A stretch of DNA of 64,000 bases from Methylomagnum ishizawai (GTDB taxonomy: Bacteria > Pseudomonadota > Gammaproteobacteria > Methylococcales > Methylococcaceae), in NCBI RefSeq assembly GCF_900155475.1, contig NZ_FXAM01000001.1, positions 228,501 to 292,500 on the forward strand, in the 5' to 3' direction. The notes beneath the pieces were generated by a model. It was not told the DNA's origin. It saw nothing but the letters and a program-made list of their open reading frames with translations, and searched no databases. The position numbers and the translations under genes are program-made. Position 1 is the stretch's first letter, and each line of letters begins with the position of its first letter. Below are positions 53,675 to 62,095 of this stretch, in pieces.

Positions 53675-54565
53675 TCATACTTCCGCCAAGCAGGCGGGGA
53701 GGCCGCTGGCCAAATCCGGGTAGCGTAACACCACGCTTAGTTCTTCCAGCATCCGCCGGTTGTCCAGGCGTTTCGATTCTTCCAGGAACGACAGCATGGC
53801 GGGCGAAAAAGTCCGCCGGGCTTCGGCGAGGCTCACCAGGGGCGGGCGGGGCAGGCCCAGTGCGTCGGCGACCCGCTGGAAATAATCGGTCATGGTGGTG
53901 GGATGGCCGTCGCTGAGATTGTAGGCCGCGCCGGGCCGCCCCTGGCGGGCGGCGGCGCGGCAGGCGGCGGCGAGGTCGTCGGCATGGATGCGGTTGCTAT
54001 AGGGCGCTTCCGCGGGATGGACCACAGGGACACCCTGGCGGATGCGTTCCACCGGCAAGCGCCCCGGCCCGTAAATCCCCGGCACCCGCAAGATTATGCA
54101 GGGCACGCCCTGGCGTCCGCTCCAAGCCAGGAGGGCCGATTCCGCCGCCACCCGCCGCCGGGCGCGGTCGGTCCGGGGTTGGAGCGGGGCGGCCTCGTCG
54201 ATCCAAGCGCCTTGGCAATCGCCATAGACGCCGCTGGTGCTGATATAGACCACGCGCTCCGGCGGGGCGGGAAGCGCCGCCAGCAAGGCCCGGAGCCTCG
54301 GGTCGTCGCCGCCGGTGGGCGGGGGCGGGGCAAAGTAATACAGGGTTGCCAGCGCGGCGGGCAGTTGGTTCAGGGTATCGGGATGGTCCAAATCACCCCA
54401 GACCGGGCCGATGCCCCGCGCCGCCAGCGTCCGGGCCGAATCGTCCGAGCGGGCCAGCGCCGCCACGCTATTCCCGGCGGCGAGTTCCAGCCGGGCCACG
54501 CGCTGGCCGATGTCGCCGCAGCCGACGATGAAGATGCAAGGACCGTGGGGTTCGGTGGCGGTCAT
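53675..54565 (-). CDS. NAD(P)-dependent SDR/epimerase, YeeZ-like
   Basis: 296 residues. An atypical Rossmann motif ([21 protein letters not shown]) opens the protein. The extended-SDR features are [12 protein letters not shown] and [17 protein letters not shown], then [13 protein letters not shown]. The usual YxxxK catalytic pair is not evident; the segment after TSGVYGD has [12 protein letters not shown] instead. Proteins of this kind (E. coli YeeZ) have no settled substrate. It is divergent from minC with a 172-bp gap. Confidence 0.82.
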   Translation of the reverse strand: MTATEPHGPCIFIVGCGDIGQRVARLELAAGNSVAALARSDDSARTLAARGIGPVWGDLDHPDTLNQLPAALATLYYFAPPPPTGGDDPRLRALLAALPAPPERVVYISTSGVYGDCQGAWIDEAAPLQPRTDRARRRVAAESALLAWSGRQGVPCIILRVPGIYGPGRLPVERIRQGVPVVHPAEAPYSNRIHADDLAAACRAAARQGRPGAAYNLSDGHPTTMTDYFQRVADALGLPRPPLVSLAEARRTFSPAMLSFLEESKRLDNRRMLEELSVVLRYPDLASGLPACLAEV

Positions 54566-54737
54566 GGCGGAAGTGGGAAGCAATAAAGGCGCAAAGCATA
54601 TCGCCTGCGACCCGCCCCGGTCTAACCGCTGGTTTCCCCACCGGCAGGGACCGGGCCTACGGTTACGCGGCGGTAAGCGCGATGATAGAATGCGCCACCG
54701 ACCCGAACCCACCCCACCGATCCCGCGTATCCCCAGG

Positions 54738-55466
54738 ATGGCCGCGAAAAACTCCGATCCGCAACAACCCTCCGCCGCGCTGGACATCCGGGCGGGTGCC
54801 ATCACCCTGCCCATCCTCAAGCTTTTCACCGCCGACCTGATCGCCGTCAACGTCCAGCTCGAAGAGAAGCTCCGGCGGGCCCCTGAATTTTTCCGCTACG
54901 CCCCGGTGGTCCTCGATCTGGCCGAACTCGATCCTGACCGCGAGAAAATCGATTTCCCGGCCTTGCTCAAGCTGTTGCGGAAACTCGACCTGATGCCGGC
55001 CGGTGTGCGCGGTGGCAACCCGGCCCAGCATTCCGCCGCCCAGGCCGCCCAACTGGCGGTGCTGGCCGATGGCAAGGAAACCGCTGCCCCAGCCGCGCCG
55101 CGCCCCGCCGCCAAAAGCCCGGAACCCCCGAAATCCCAGCCCGCCACCAAGCTGGTCGAGCAGCCGGTGCGCTCGGGCCAGCGCGTCTATGCCCAGGGCG
55201 GCGACCTGATCGTCCGCGCCCAGATCAGCGCCGGGGCCGAGATCATCGCCGATGGCAATATCCACATCTACGGCAGGCTCAAGGGCCGGGCGCTGGCCGG
55301 GGTACAGGGCAACCCGGAGGCGCGGATTTTCTGCGCCGACCTACAAGCCGAACTGGTGGGCATCGGCACACAATACAAAATCAGCGAAAACATCGACCCG
55401 GCGCTCTGGGGCAAACCGGCCCACATCCATTTGGTGGATAACGCCTTGGTCATCGATCCGCTATAA
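54738..55466 (+). CDS. minC: Septum site-determining protein MinC
   Basis: 242 residues. The N-terminal FtsZ-inhibiting domain covers about 15-105 (FTADLIAVNVQLEEKLRRAPEFFRYAPVVLDL). A Pro/Ala-rich linker of about 50 residues is followed by the C-terminal beta-helix dimerisation and MinD-binding domain (VRSGQRVYAQGGDLIVRAQISAGAEIIADGNIHIYG, then RIFCADLQAELVGIGTQYK). MinC blocks FtsZ assembly away from mid-cell. The ATG at 54738 is favoured by homology; a start 48 bases upstream is possible. The first gene of minCDE; minD starts 32 bp after its stop. Confidence 0.95.
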   Translation: MAAKNSDPQQPSAALDIRAGAITLPILKLFTADLIAVNVQLEEKLRRAPEFFRYAPVVLDLAELDPDREKIDFPALLKLLRKLDLMPAGVRGGNPAQHSAAQAAQLAVLADGKETAAPAAPRPAAKSPEPPKSQPATKLVEQPVRSGQRVYAQGGDLIVRAQISAGAEIIADGNIHIYGRLKGRALAGVQGNPEARIFCADLQAELVGIGTQYKISENIDPALWGKPAHIHLVDNALVIDPL

Positions 55467-55498
55467 GCAAAAAATCTTTGGAATCTGGAGAGTTAGGC

Positions 55499-56311
55499 GT
55501 GGCAAGAATTATCGTTGTAACTTCGGGCAAGGGCGGGGTCGGCAAAACCACCACCAGCGCCGCGTTATCCATGGGCTTGGCGCTCAAGGGCCATCGCACC
55601 GCCGTGATCGACTTCGATATCGGGCTGAGGAACCTCGACCTCATCATGGGTTGCGAGCGGCGGGTGGTCTACGACTTCGTCAATGTCATCAACCAGGAAG
55701 CGAGCCTGAACCAAGCCCTGATCCGCGACAAGCGCTGCGAGAACCTCTATATCCTCCCGGCCTCGCAGACCCGCGACAAGGACGCGCTGACCCAGGACGG
55801 CGTCGAGCGGGTGCTGAACGAACTGTCGGAAACCTTCGAGTATGTGGTCTGCGATTCGCCGGCCGGGATCGAGCGCGGCGCCTATCTCTCGATGTATTTC
55901 GCCGACGACGCCATCGTCGTGACCAACCCGGAAGTCTCCTCGGTGCGCGACTCCGACCGGATGCTGGGCATCCTCGCCAGCAAGTCGCGCCGCGCCGAAC
56001 TCGGCCAGGAACCGATCAAGGAATATCTCCTGCTCAGCCGCTATTCGCCGCAGCGGGTGAAGCTCGGCGAGATGCTCAGCGTCGAGGACGTGCAGGAAAT
56101 CCTCTCGCTCCACCTCCTGGGCGTGATCCCGGAATCTAAGGCGGTGCTGAACGCTTCCAACTCCGGCACCCCGGTCATCCTCGACGAGAAGAGCGATGCC
56201 GGGCAGGCTTATTCGGATGTGGTGCGCCGTTATCTCGGCGAGCATGTTCCCCATCGTTTCGTCGAAGAGGAAAAGAAAGGCTTGTTTGGCCGCTTGTTCG
56301 GGGGGGGCTGA
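55499..56311 (+). CDS. minD: Septum site-determining ATPase MinD
   Basis: 270 residues, identical in length to E. coli MinD, when read from GTG 55499 with GGAG nearby. The deviant Walker A motif is TSGKGGVGKTTTS near residue 7. Further conserved segments are DFDIGLRNLDLIMGCERRVVYD and VVCDSPAGIE. The C-terminal amphipathic membrane-targeting helix is visible (EEEKKGLFGRLFGGG). MinD binds the membrane in its ATP form and recruits MinC or MinE. minE begins 2 bp after the stop. Confidence 0.97.
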   Translation: MARIIVVTSGKGGVGKTTTSAALSMGLALKGHRTAVIDFDIGLRNLDLIMGCERRVVYDFVNVINQEASLNQALIRDKRCENLYILPASQTRDKDALTQDGVERVLNELSETFEYVVCDSPAGIERGAYLSMYFADDAIVVTNPEVSSVRDSDRMLGILASKSRRAELGQEPIKEYLLLSRYSPQRVKLGEMLSVEDVQEILSLHLLGVIPESKAVLNASNSGTPVILDEKSDAGQAYSDVVRRYLGEHVPHRFVEEEKKGLFGRLFGGG

Positions 56312-56313
56312 CC

Positions 56314-56610
56314 ATGGGCTTGTTGGATTATTTTCGGAGTTCCAAGCCCACCAGCGCGGCCATCGCCAAGGAGCGCTTGCAGATTCTGGTGGCCCATGAA
56401 CGCTCGCAGCGCAATAGGCCGGATTATCTGGCCGATTTGCAGCGGGATTTGCTCGAGGTGATCCGTAAATATGTGAACGTGGACCAGGACGCCATCACCG
56501 TCACCATGGAACAGGACGATAGCCGCGAAATCCTCGAACTCAACATCATCCTGCCCGAGGAAGCCGAACAAAAGCGCACTCCGCCGCGCCCGCAAGGCAA
56601 ACTCCCCTAA
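56314..56610 (+). CDS. minE: Cell division topological specificity factor MinE
   Basis: 98 residues, slightly longer than E. coli MinE (88) because of a Pro/Arg/Lys tail. The membrane-targeting start MGLLDYFRSS, the MinD-stimulating helix (SAAIAKERLQILVAHERSQR) and the dimer domain (DLLEVIRKYVNVDQDAITV) are all present. MinE drives MinD ATP hydrolysis and pole-to-pole oscillation. Last gene of minCDE; 157 bp to the next gene. Confidence 0.97.
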   Translation: MGLLDYFRSSKPTSAAIAKERLQILVAHERSQRNRPDYLADLQRDLLEVIRKYVNVDQDAITVTMEQDDSREILELNIILPEEAEQKRTPPRPQGKLP

Positions 56611-56767
56611 GCCCCGGCCCGCTCCCAGGGCCGCGGGCGGGGCGCGAGCCGATGGCCGCCCGGCCTGCCTTCCCCGGTCGGTTTGTCCCGGCCCACCTGC
56701 TTCAATCCCCCGGATCGCGTCACCGCCCAAGGCGGCGGGTTCCACCCAGCACGAGGACCACCCTAGG

Positions 56768-58456
56768 ATGATCTTGGAAACCTTGAGCGCCATGCGCGAC
56801 CTGGGCCGTTTGCACGACCTTGCCTCGATCCTGATCCGCTATGGCTTCGGCGACGTGGTGCGGCGGCTGGGGATGGAGCCGGTGTTGGAGCGGGCCGGGC
56901 GGGCCTTGCACTGGACCCGCTTCGAGGAACTCTTGCACCTCGACCCGCCGCAGCGGGTGCGCAAGGCGATGGAGGACATGGGACCGACCTTCATCAAATT
57001 CGGCCAAATCCTCTCGACGCGGGTGGATTTGTTCACACCGGAATGGATCGCCGAATTCGAGAAGCTGCACGACCGGGTGCCGCCCTTGCCGTTCGAGGCG
57101 TTGCGTCCACAGTTGGAGGAAGATTTGGGCGCGGCCCTGTCCCAGGTGTTCGCCCACATCGATCCCAGCCCGCTGGGCACGGCTTCCATCGCCCAGGTGC
57201 ATCGGGCGGTGTTGCCGGACGGCCAGCAGGTCATCGTCAAAATCCGCCGCCCCGGCATCCGTCCCACCATCGAGGCCGATCTGCGCCTCTTGGAACGCTT
57301 GGTGGTCATCATCGAGCGCGAATTCGCCGACGCCCGCCGCTTCCATCCCCAGGAAATCCTGCGTCAGTTCAAGCTTTCGCTGCGCAACGAGCTGGATTTG
57401 CTGACCGAGGCCCGCAATACCGAACGCGCCGCCAATAATTTCGCGGGCGACGCCCAGATCGTCGTGCCTAAGGTGTTCTGGGAATATTGCGGCGAGCGCG
57501 TCAATGTCCAGGAATACATCGACGGCATTCCGGGCCGCAGCCTCCAAACCCAGCACATCGCCGGTTTGGACCGCAAGCTCGTGGCCCAGCGCGGGGCCGA
57601 CGCGGTGCTGAAGATGGTGTTGATCGACGGTTTTTTCCATGCCGATCCGCATCCGGGGAATTTCATCTACCTGTCCGGCAACCGGCTGGCCTTCATCGAT
57701 TTCGGCATGGTGGGTTCCCTGGCCGAAGTCCGCCGCGCCCAGGTGGTGGACCTGCTCAACGCCATCGTGGTGCGCGACGCCCCGGCCATGGTGGATGTGC
57801 TGCTGGACTGGACCGACGAGGGCAATCCCAGCACCGAGCGGCTGATTTCCGAGGTCGGCATGTTCATCGACAAATACCACGGCGTGGCGCTGCGGCAATT
57901 GCGGCTGGGCGATATCCTGGGCGATATGACTGCCCTGATGCGCGAACACCGGCTGACCCTGCCGCCGGACCTGACCATGCTGTTCAAGGCGCTGATTACC
58001 CTGGAAGGCATGGGCCGCCAGATCGACCCCGATTTCGATATCGTGAGCCAGGTCGCGCCGCGCCTGAGCCAGGCCATGTTGGAGCGCCACAAGCCGGAAG
58101 TCCTGATGCGCCACGCCCAGCGCAATCTCAGTAGTGTGCTGGCGCTGCTGGGCAGCTTGCCCACCGATATCCGCCGGGTCATGCGCTTGTTGCGGGCCGG
58201 GGCGGTGAAGGTGAATGTGGATATGCCGGAACTGGCGCATTTCGGCGGGTTGATGGACCGCGCCGCCAGCCGCTTGACCGTGGGCATGGTGACGGCGTCC
58301 TTGATTATCGGCTCGTCCATCGTGATGACCGTCAACGGCGGGCCGCTGCTGTTCGGTTTGCCCGCCCTGGGGGTGTTGGGATTTTCGGCGGCGGGGGTCG
58401 GGGGCGTGTGGTTGTTGGCTTCGATGTGGCGGACTTCGCATGGCGATGAGCGCTAG
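56768..58456 (+). CDS. ubiB: ABC1/UbiB-family atypical kinase
   Basis: 562 residues, close to UbiB (546). The KxGQ motif is FIKFGQILSTRVDLF, the Ala-rich loop is LGTASIAQVHRAVL, the catalytic segment is GFFHADPHPGNF and the metal motif is FIDFGMVG. Two C-terminal membrane helices are present (VGMVTASLIIGSSIVMTV, then LFGLPALGVLGFSAAGVGGVWLLA). UbiB supports ubiquinone biosynthesis at the membrane. The family contains other members and no ubiE or ubiJ neighbours are seen, so the symbol is the most likely rather than certain. It follows minE. Confidence 0.85.
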   Translation: MILETLSAMRDLGRLHDLASILIRYGFGDVVRRLGMEPVLERAGRALHWTRFEELLHLDPPQRVRKAMEDMGPTFIKFGQILSTRVDLFTPEWIAEFEKLHDRVPPLPFEALRPQLEEDLGAALSQVFAHIDPSPLGTASIAQVHRAVLPDGQQVIVKIRRPGIRPTIEADLRLLERLVVIIEREFADARRFHPQEILRQFKLSLRNELDLLTEARNTERAANNFAGDAQIVVPKVFWEYCGERVNVQEYIDGIPGRSLQTQHIAGLDRKLVAQRGADAVLKMVLIDGFFHADPHPGNFIYLSGNRLAFIDFGMVGSLAEVRRAQVVDLLNAIVVRDAPAMVDVLLDWTDEGNPSTERLISEVGMFIDKYHGVALRQLRLGDILGDMTALMREHRLTLPPDLTMLFKALITLEGMGRQIDPDFDIVSQVAPRLSQAMLERHKPEVLMRHAQRNLSSVLALLGSLPTDIRRVMRLLRAGAVKVNVDMPELAHFGGLMDRAASRLTVGMVTASLIIGSSIVMTVNGGPLLFGLPALGVLGFSAAGVGGVWLLASMWRTSHGDER

Positions 58457-58472
58457 GTGCCGGCCGGAGGCG

Positions 58473-59333
58473 ATGAACTTGGATCGAACCATGCCCCGCT
58501 ACGATTTACACGCCCATTCCACCGCCTCCGACGGGGCTTACGCGCCCGCCGAATTGGTCCGCCAAGCCGCCCTGGCCGGGATCGAAGTGCTGGCCCTGAC
58601 CGACCATGATTCCACGGCGGGCGTGGCCGAGGCCCAAAGCGCCGCCGCCGATTTGGCTATCCATATCGTGCCGGCGGTCGAGGTTTCGGTGACTTGGCAG
58701 CACAAGACCCTGCACATCGTCGGCCTCAATATCGACCCGGACCATGCGGCTTTGCAGGCGGGTTTGGCCCGGCTGCGGATCGTCCGCGATGAACGCGCCG
58801 TGGAAATCGGGTGGCGCTTGGCCAAACATGGCATTCCCGGCGTGTTCGAGGCGGTGTCGGCCCAGGCCGGGACGGGGATGGTGACCCGCACCCATTTCGC
58901 CCAATATCTGGCCGGGCAGGGCTTGGCCGGGGATGCGGGCGATGCCTTCAAGCGCTATCTGGGCCACGGCAAGCCGGGTTATGTCGCCACGCAATGGGCC
59001 GATCTGGCCGAGGCCATCGCTTGGATACGCGCGGCGGGCGGGGTGGCGGTGGTGGCCCATCCCCGGCGTTATCAGCTCACCGGAAGCTGGCTGCGGCGGC
59101 TGCTGGCGGAATTCAAGGCGATGGGCGGGGAGGGGATCGAGGTGGTTTCCGGCGTGGCCGCGCCCAACGATGTGCAGGCCAGCGCTGATCTGGCCCGGCG
59201 CTTCGGTTTGCTGGCCTCGGTGGGTTCCGATTTCCACAGCCCCGACCATCATTGGCTCAAACTGGGACGCTTGCCACCTTTGCCCGCCGGGCTGGTGCCG
59301 GTGTGGAGCCGCTGGCCCACGGTGGATTCATAA
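58473..59333 (+). CDS. PHP-domain phosphoesterase (RNase AM/TrpH-like)
   Basis: 286 residues from ATG 58473; ATG 58491 (MPRYDLHAHS) is equally possible because no clear Shine-Dalgarno decides. The metal-binding PHP motifs are DLHAHSTASDG, LTDHDS, PAVEVS, HPRRY and GSDFHSPDHH. The protein matches E. coli YciV/RNase AM (293 residues), a 5'-3' exonuclease and 3',5'-nucleotide bisphosphate phosphatase. It lies 16 bp after the ubiB stop and 19 bp before the 3-methyladenine glycosylase gene, so the three are probably co-transcribed. Confidence 0.88.
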   Translation: MNLDRTMPRYDLHAHSTASDGAYAPAELVRQAALAGIEVLALTDHDSTAGVAEAQSAAADLAIHIVPAVEVSVTWQHKTLHIVGLNIDPDHAALQAGLARLRIVRDERAVEIGWRLAKHGIPGVFEAVSAQAGTGMVTRTHFAQYLAGQGLAGDAGDAFKRYLGHGKPGYVATQWADLAEAIAWIRAAGGVAVVAHPRRYQLTGSWLRRLLAEFKAMGGEGIEVVSGVAAPNDVQASADLARRFGLLASVGSDFHSPDHHWLKLGRLPPLPAGLVPVWSRWPTVDS

Positions 59334-59352
59334 GCAGCACGAGACTTTTCCT

Positions 59353-59919
59353 ATGCCAAGATGCCCCTGGGCCGAACGCACGCCGCTGGAACGGCAATAC
59401 CACGATCTCGAATGGGGTTCGCCGCTGCACGACGATGGGCGGCTGTTCGAGTTCCTCATCCTGGAAGGGGCGCAAGCCGGCCTGTCCTGGGCCACGATCC
59501 TGCGCAAGCGCGAGGCTTACCGGGCCGCGTTCGACCAATTCGACGCCGAGCGCATGGCCCGCTACGACGCGGCCAAAACAGCCGCCTTGCTGGCCGATGC
59601 GGGCATCGTCCGCAACCGGCTCAAGATCGAAGCCGCCATCGGCAATGCCCGCGCCTATCTGGCCGTCCGCGAGCAATTCGGCAGCTTCGACGCCTACCTC
59701 TGGCGCTTCGTGGACGGGCGGCCGCGCCACAACGCTTTCCAGGACATGGCCGAGATACCGACCCGTTCCCCCGAATCCGACACCATGAGCAAAGACATGA
59801 AACAGCGCGGTTTCCGTTTTGTCGGCACCACGATTGGCTATGCCTTCATGCAGGCGGTCGGGATGGTCAACGACCACCTGGTGGATTGCTTCCGCTGGCG
59901 GGAGCTCGGCGGTGGTTGA
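59353..59919 (+). CDS. tag: DNA-3-methyladenine glycosylase I
   Basis: 188 residues (E. coli Tag 187). The zinc-snap residues are visible: Cys4 (MPRC), the His of QYHDLEWG, and HLVDC near the C-terminus (His-X3-Cys). LEGAQAGLSWATILRKREAYRAAF is the most conserved segment, and SKDMKQRGFRFVGTTIGYAFMQAVGMVNDH completes the match. The enzyme excises 3-methyladenine from alkylated DNA. The ATG at 59353 gives exactly the family start. Confidence 0.95.
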   Translation: MPRCPWAERTPLERQYHDLEWGSPLHDDGRLFEFLILEGAQAGLSWATILRKREAYRAAFDQFDAERMARYDAAKTAALLADAGIVRNRLKIEAAIGNARAYLAVREQFGSFDAYLWRFVDGRPRHNAFQDMAEIPTRSPESDTMSKDMKQRGFRFVGTTIGYAFMQAVGMVNDHLVDCFRWRELGGG

Positions 59920-59930
59920 AGTCCATCCCG

Positions 59931-59964
59931 TAGCCCGGATTCCGCTATCGCTGCATCCGGGCTA
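59931..59964. repeat. REP-like inverted repeat, copy 2
   Basis: TAGCCCGGAT (59931-59940) and ATCCGGGCTA (59955-59964) form a perfect 10-bp inverted repeat with a 14-base loop TCCGCTATCGCTGC. It lies between the tag stop and the transglycosylase start, and matches the copy at 43364-43393 in arms and loop. Confidence 0.7.
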
Positions 59965-60058
59965 TGGCCAAAGCTCGGGCATTGACCGGGCGCGTATCGG
60001 TTTATCCCCGAGTTTGCTAAATTCCCCCGCACCGAACACCTTGGCGAACGGGGGAAAT

Positions 60059-60883
60059 GTGGCTTTATTCAGATATTTATTGCTGGGCGGGCTGGTCGCG
60101 GGCAATGCCGCGGCCCAGGATTTCATCCAGCAAGCGGCGGGCTTGCGGGCACAGGCGGCGCTCTACGAGCATGGCCGGGGCGTCCGGCAGGATTACGCCG
60201 CAGCCTACCAGCTCTATTGCAAGGCGGCGCTGTTGGGCGATTCCATGGCGGCGTACAACCTCGGGTGGATGTACTTCAACGGGCGCGGCCTGCCACGCCA
60301 GGCCGGATTGGCGGTGGGCTGGTTCAAACGCGCCGCCAAGGCCGGCGATGCCTACGCGGCGCGGATGGTGGCTCATTACGGCACGGTCCAGGCCGCCGAA
60401 GACCCGGCCTGCCAGCCCGAGCCGCCGCCCCCGGTGGTGACCGCCACCCTCAAGCGCAAGAATCCCCATCGTGGCGCGGTGGCGGATTGGGTCGAGCGCA
60501 TCGCCCCGGTCTATTCCATCGATCCCGAGTTGGTGATGGCGGTGATCCAGGCCGAGTCCGGCTTCAATCCTTCGGCGCTCTCGCCCAAGAACGCCCAGGG
60601 CTTGATGCAGTTGATCCCGGCCACGGCGGAGCGCTTCGGCGTCAAGGATATTTGGGACCCGGAACAGAACATCCGCGGCGGCACGGCCTATCTGCATTGG
60701 CTGCTGCGGCATTTCTCGGGCAAGGTGGAATGGGCCTTGGCCGCCTACAACGCGGGCGAACGCACGGTGGAGCAATACCAGGGTGTGCCGCCCTACAAGG
60801 AAACCCAAAGCTATGTGAAGCGCATCCTGGCTTCCTATCAAAAAACCATCCATCCGATCCCGCCGCCCCTGGGTAAATCCTGA
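60059..60883 (+). CDS. Sel1-repeat / SLT lytic transglycosylase
   Basis: 274 residues from GTG 60059, chosen because it places a signal peptide at the start (LFRYLLLGGLVAGNAAA, cleavage before QDF). Two Sel1-like helical repeats (about 25-105; YEHGRGVRQDYAAAYQLYCKAA, YNLGWMYFNGRGLPRQAGLAVGWFKRAA) precede the goose-lysozyme-like SLT domain. The catalytic Glu is in VIQAESGFNPSALSPKNAQGLMQLIPATAERFGV, and YNAGE follows. The protein cleaves peptidoglycan in the periplasm. It is followed by a bidirectional terminator. Confidence 0.9.
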   Translation: MALFRYLLLGGLVAGNAAAQDFIQQAAGLRAQAALYEHGRGVRQDYAAAYQLYCKAALLGDSMAAYNLGWMYFNGRGLPRQAGLAVGWFKRAAKAGDAYAARMVAHYGTVQAAEDPACQPEPPPPVVTATLKRKNPHRGAVADWVERIAPVYSIDPELVMAVIQAESGFNPSALSPKNAQGLMQLIPATAERFGVKDIWDPEQNIRGGTAYLHWLLRHFSGKVEWALAAYNAGERTVEQYQGVPPYKETQSYVKRILASYQKTIHPIPPPLGKS

Positions 60884-60888
60884 AACGC

Positions 60889-60916
60889 GAAAAACCCCGC
60901 CTAGGCGGGGTTTTTC
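60889..60916. terminator. Bidirectional rho-independent terminator
   Basis: A perfect 28-nt palindrome: A-run, CCCCGCC arm, central CTAG, GGCGGGG arm and T-run. It sits 5 bp after the transglycosylase stop and 24 bp before the convergent pstS stop, so it can end transcription from both sides. Confidence 0.9.
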
Positions 60917-60940
60917 ATGCCGGACCGGAAGTGGCGCGGC

Positions 60941-62005
60941 TTATTTCATCGTCATCGGGGTCATTTTCTTGGCGGCGGTGGCGATATGCTTGCGCTCGGC
61001 CTCGGGCAGCGGGATCAAGCCCTTGTCGGCCAGATAGCCTTCCTCGCCGAACGCCTTCTCGCTGGTGAACTCGGTCACATAGGCCTCGATGCCGGGGATC
61101 ACGCCGACATGGGCTTTCTTCACATAGAAGAACAGCGGGCGGGAAATGGCGTACTTGCCGGAGGCGATATGCTCGTAGCTGGGCGCGACGCCATCGACCG
61201 GGGCGGCCAGCAGCTTGTCGGAGTTCTGGTCCAGGAAGCTGTAGCCGAAGATGCCGACGGCGGTGGGGTTGGCTTCCAGTTTCTGCACGATCAGGTTGTC
61301 GTTCTCGCCGGCCTCGATGTAGGCACCGTCCTCGCGCACGGTCATGCAGACATTCTTGAACCAGGCGTCGTCGGTTTCCTTCTTGGCCTTGATCCAGGGA
61401 ATCTGGGCGCAGCCGCCTTCCAGGGCCAGTTCGGCGAAGGCGTCGCGGGTGCCGGAGGTCGGGGGCGGACCCAGGACTTCGATCTTGACGTTCGGGAGCT
61501 TGGGGTTGATCTCGTTCCAGGTCTTGTAGGGATTCTCGACCAGGGCGTCGCCGTCCGGCTTGGCGGGGTCGGGCACGCGCTTGGCGAGGGCGAGGTAGAG
61601 TTCCTTGCGGGTCAGTTCCAGCTTGTCCTTGGATTTCTTGGACTGGGCGGCGACGATGCCGTCGAAACCGATCTTCACTTCCACGATGTCCTTGACGCCG
61701 GCCTTCTGGCAGGTCTCGAACTCGGTCTTCTTCATGGCGCGGGAGGCGTTGGCGATATCGGGATATTGCACGCCGACCCCGCCGCAGAACAGCTTGATGC
61801 CGCCGCCGGTGCCGGTGGCTTCGACCTTGGGGGTCTTGAACTTGCCGCCCTTGCCGAATTGTTCGGCGACCACGGTGGCGAAGGGGTAGACGGTCGAGGA
61901 GCCGACGATGCTGATGTAATCGCGGCCGGCCTCGGCGGCGTCCGCGCCTTGGGTCAGGGCCAAGCCGGCGGCGAGGGCGCTGGCGATCAGGAGCTTGTTG
62001 TTCAT
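60941..62005 (-). CDS. pstS: Phosphate ABC transporter substrate-binding protein PstS
   Basis: 354 residues with a signal peptide (KLLIASALAAGLALTQGADA). Phosphate-binding family landmarks are ISIVGSSTVYPF, SRAMKKTEFETCQK, VLGPPPTSGTRDAFAEL and KYAISRPLFFYVKK. PstS captures periplasmic phosphate for the PstCAB transporter, whose genes are not in the window. The gene lies 90 bp downstream of an OprP/OprO-like porin on the same strand, and a candidate Pho box precedes the porin, so co-expression under phosphate limitation is likely. Confidence 0.93.
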   Translation of the reverse strand: MNNKLLIASALAAGLALTQGADAAEAGRDYISIVGSSTVYPFATVVAEQFGKGGKFKTPKVEATGTGGGIKLFCGGVGVQYPDIANASRAMKKTEFETCQKAGVKDIVEVKIGFDGIVAAQSKKSKDKLELTRKELYLALAKRVPDPAKPDGDALVENPYKTWNEINPKLPNVKIEVLGPPPTSGTRDAFAELALEGGCAQIPWIKAKKETDDAWFKNVCMTVREDGAYIEAGENDNLIVQKLEANPTAVGIFGYSFLDQNSDKLLAAPVDGVAPSYEHIASGKYAISRPLFFYVKKAHVGVIPGIEAYVTEFTSEKAFGEEGYLADKGLIPLPEAERKHIATAAKKMTPMTMK

Positions 62006-62065
62006 GCGAAACCTCGGTGGATTGAAGGGGGGCTGAGTTTATGGGGTGTCGTGGCGGAGGGGAAG

Positions 62066-62086
62066 CCCGGCGGGGATGCCGCCGGG
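62066..62086 (-). promoter_or_regulatory. Intercistronic hairpin between porin and pstS
   Basis: CCCGGCGG and CCGCCGGG form a perfect 8-bp stem with a 5-base loop, starting 10 bases after the porin stop. There is no T-run behind it on the minus strand, so it may protect the porin mRNA or partly reduce read-through into pstS. Confidence 0.45.
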
Positions 62087-62095
62087 TGGTTCCGG

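Noticed and set aside
56720..58492. 590-codon minus-strand frame opposite the UbiB-family gene
   Set aside because: Gln/His-rich antisense translation; the plus-strand kinase motifs are complete.
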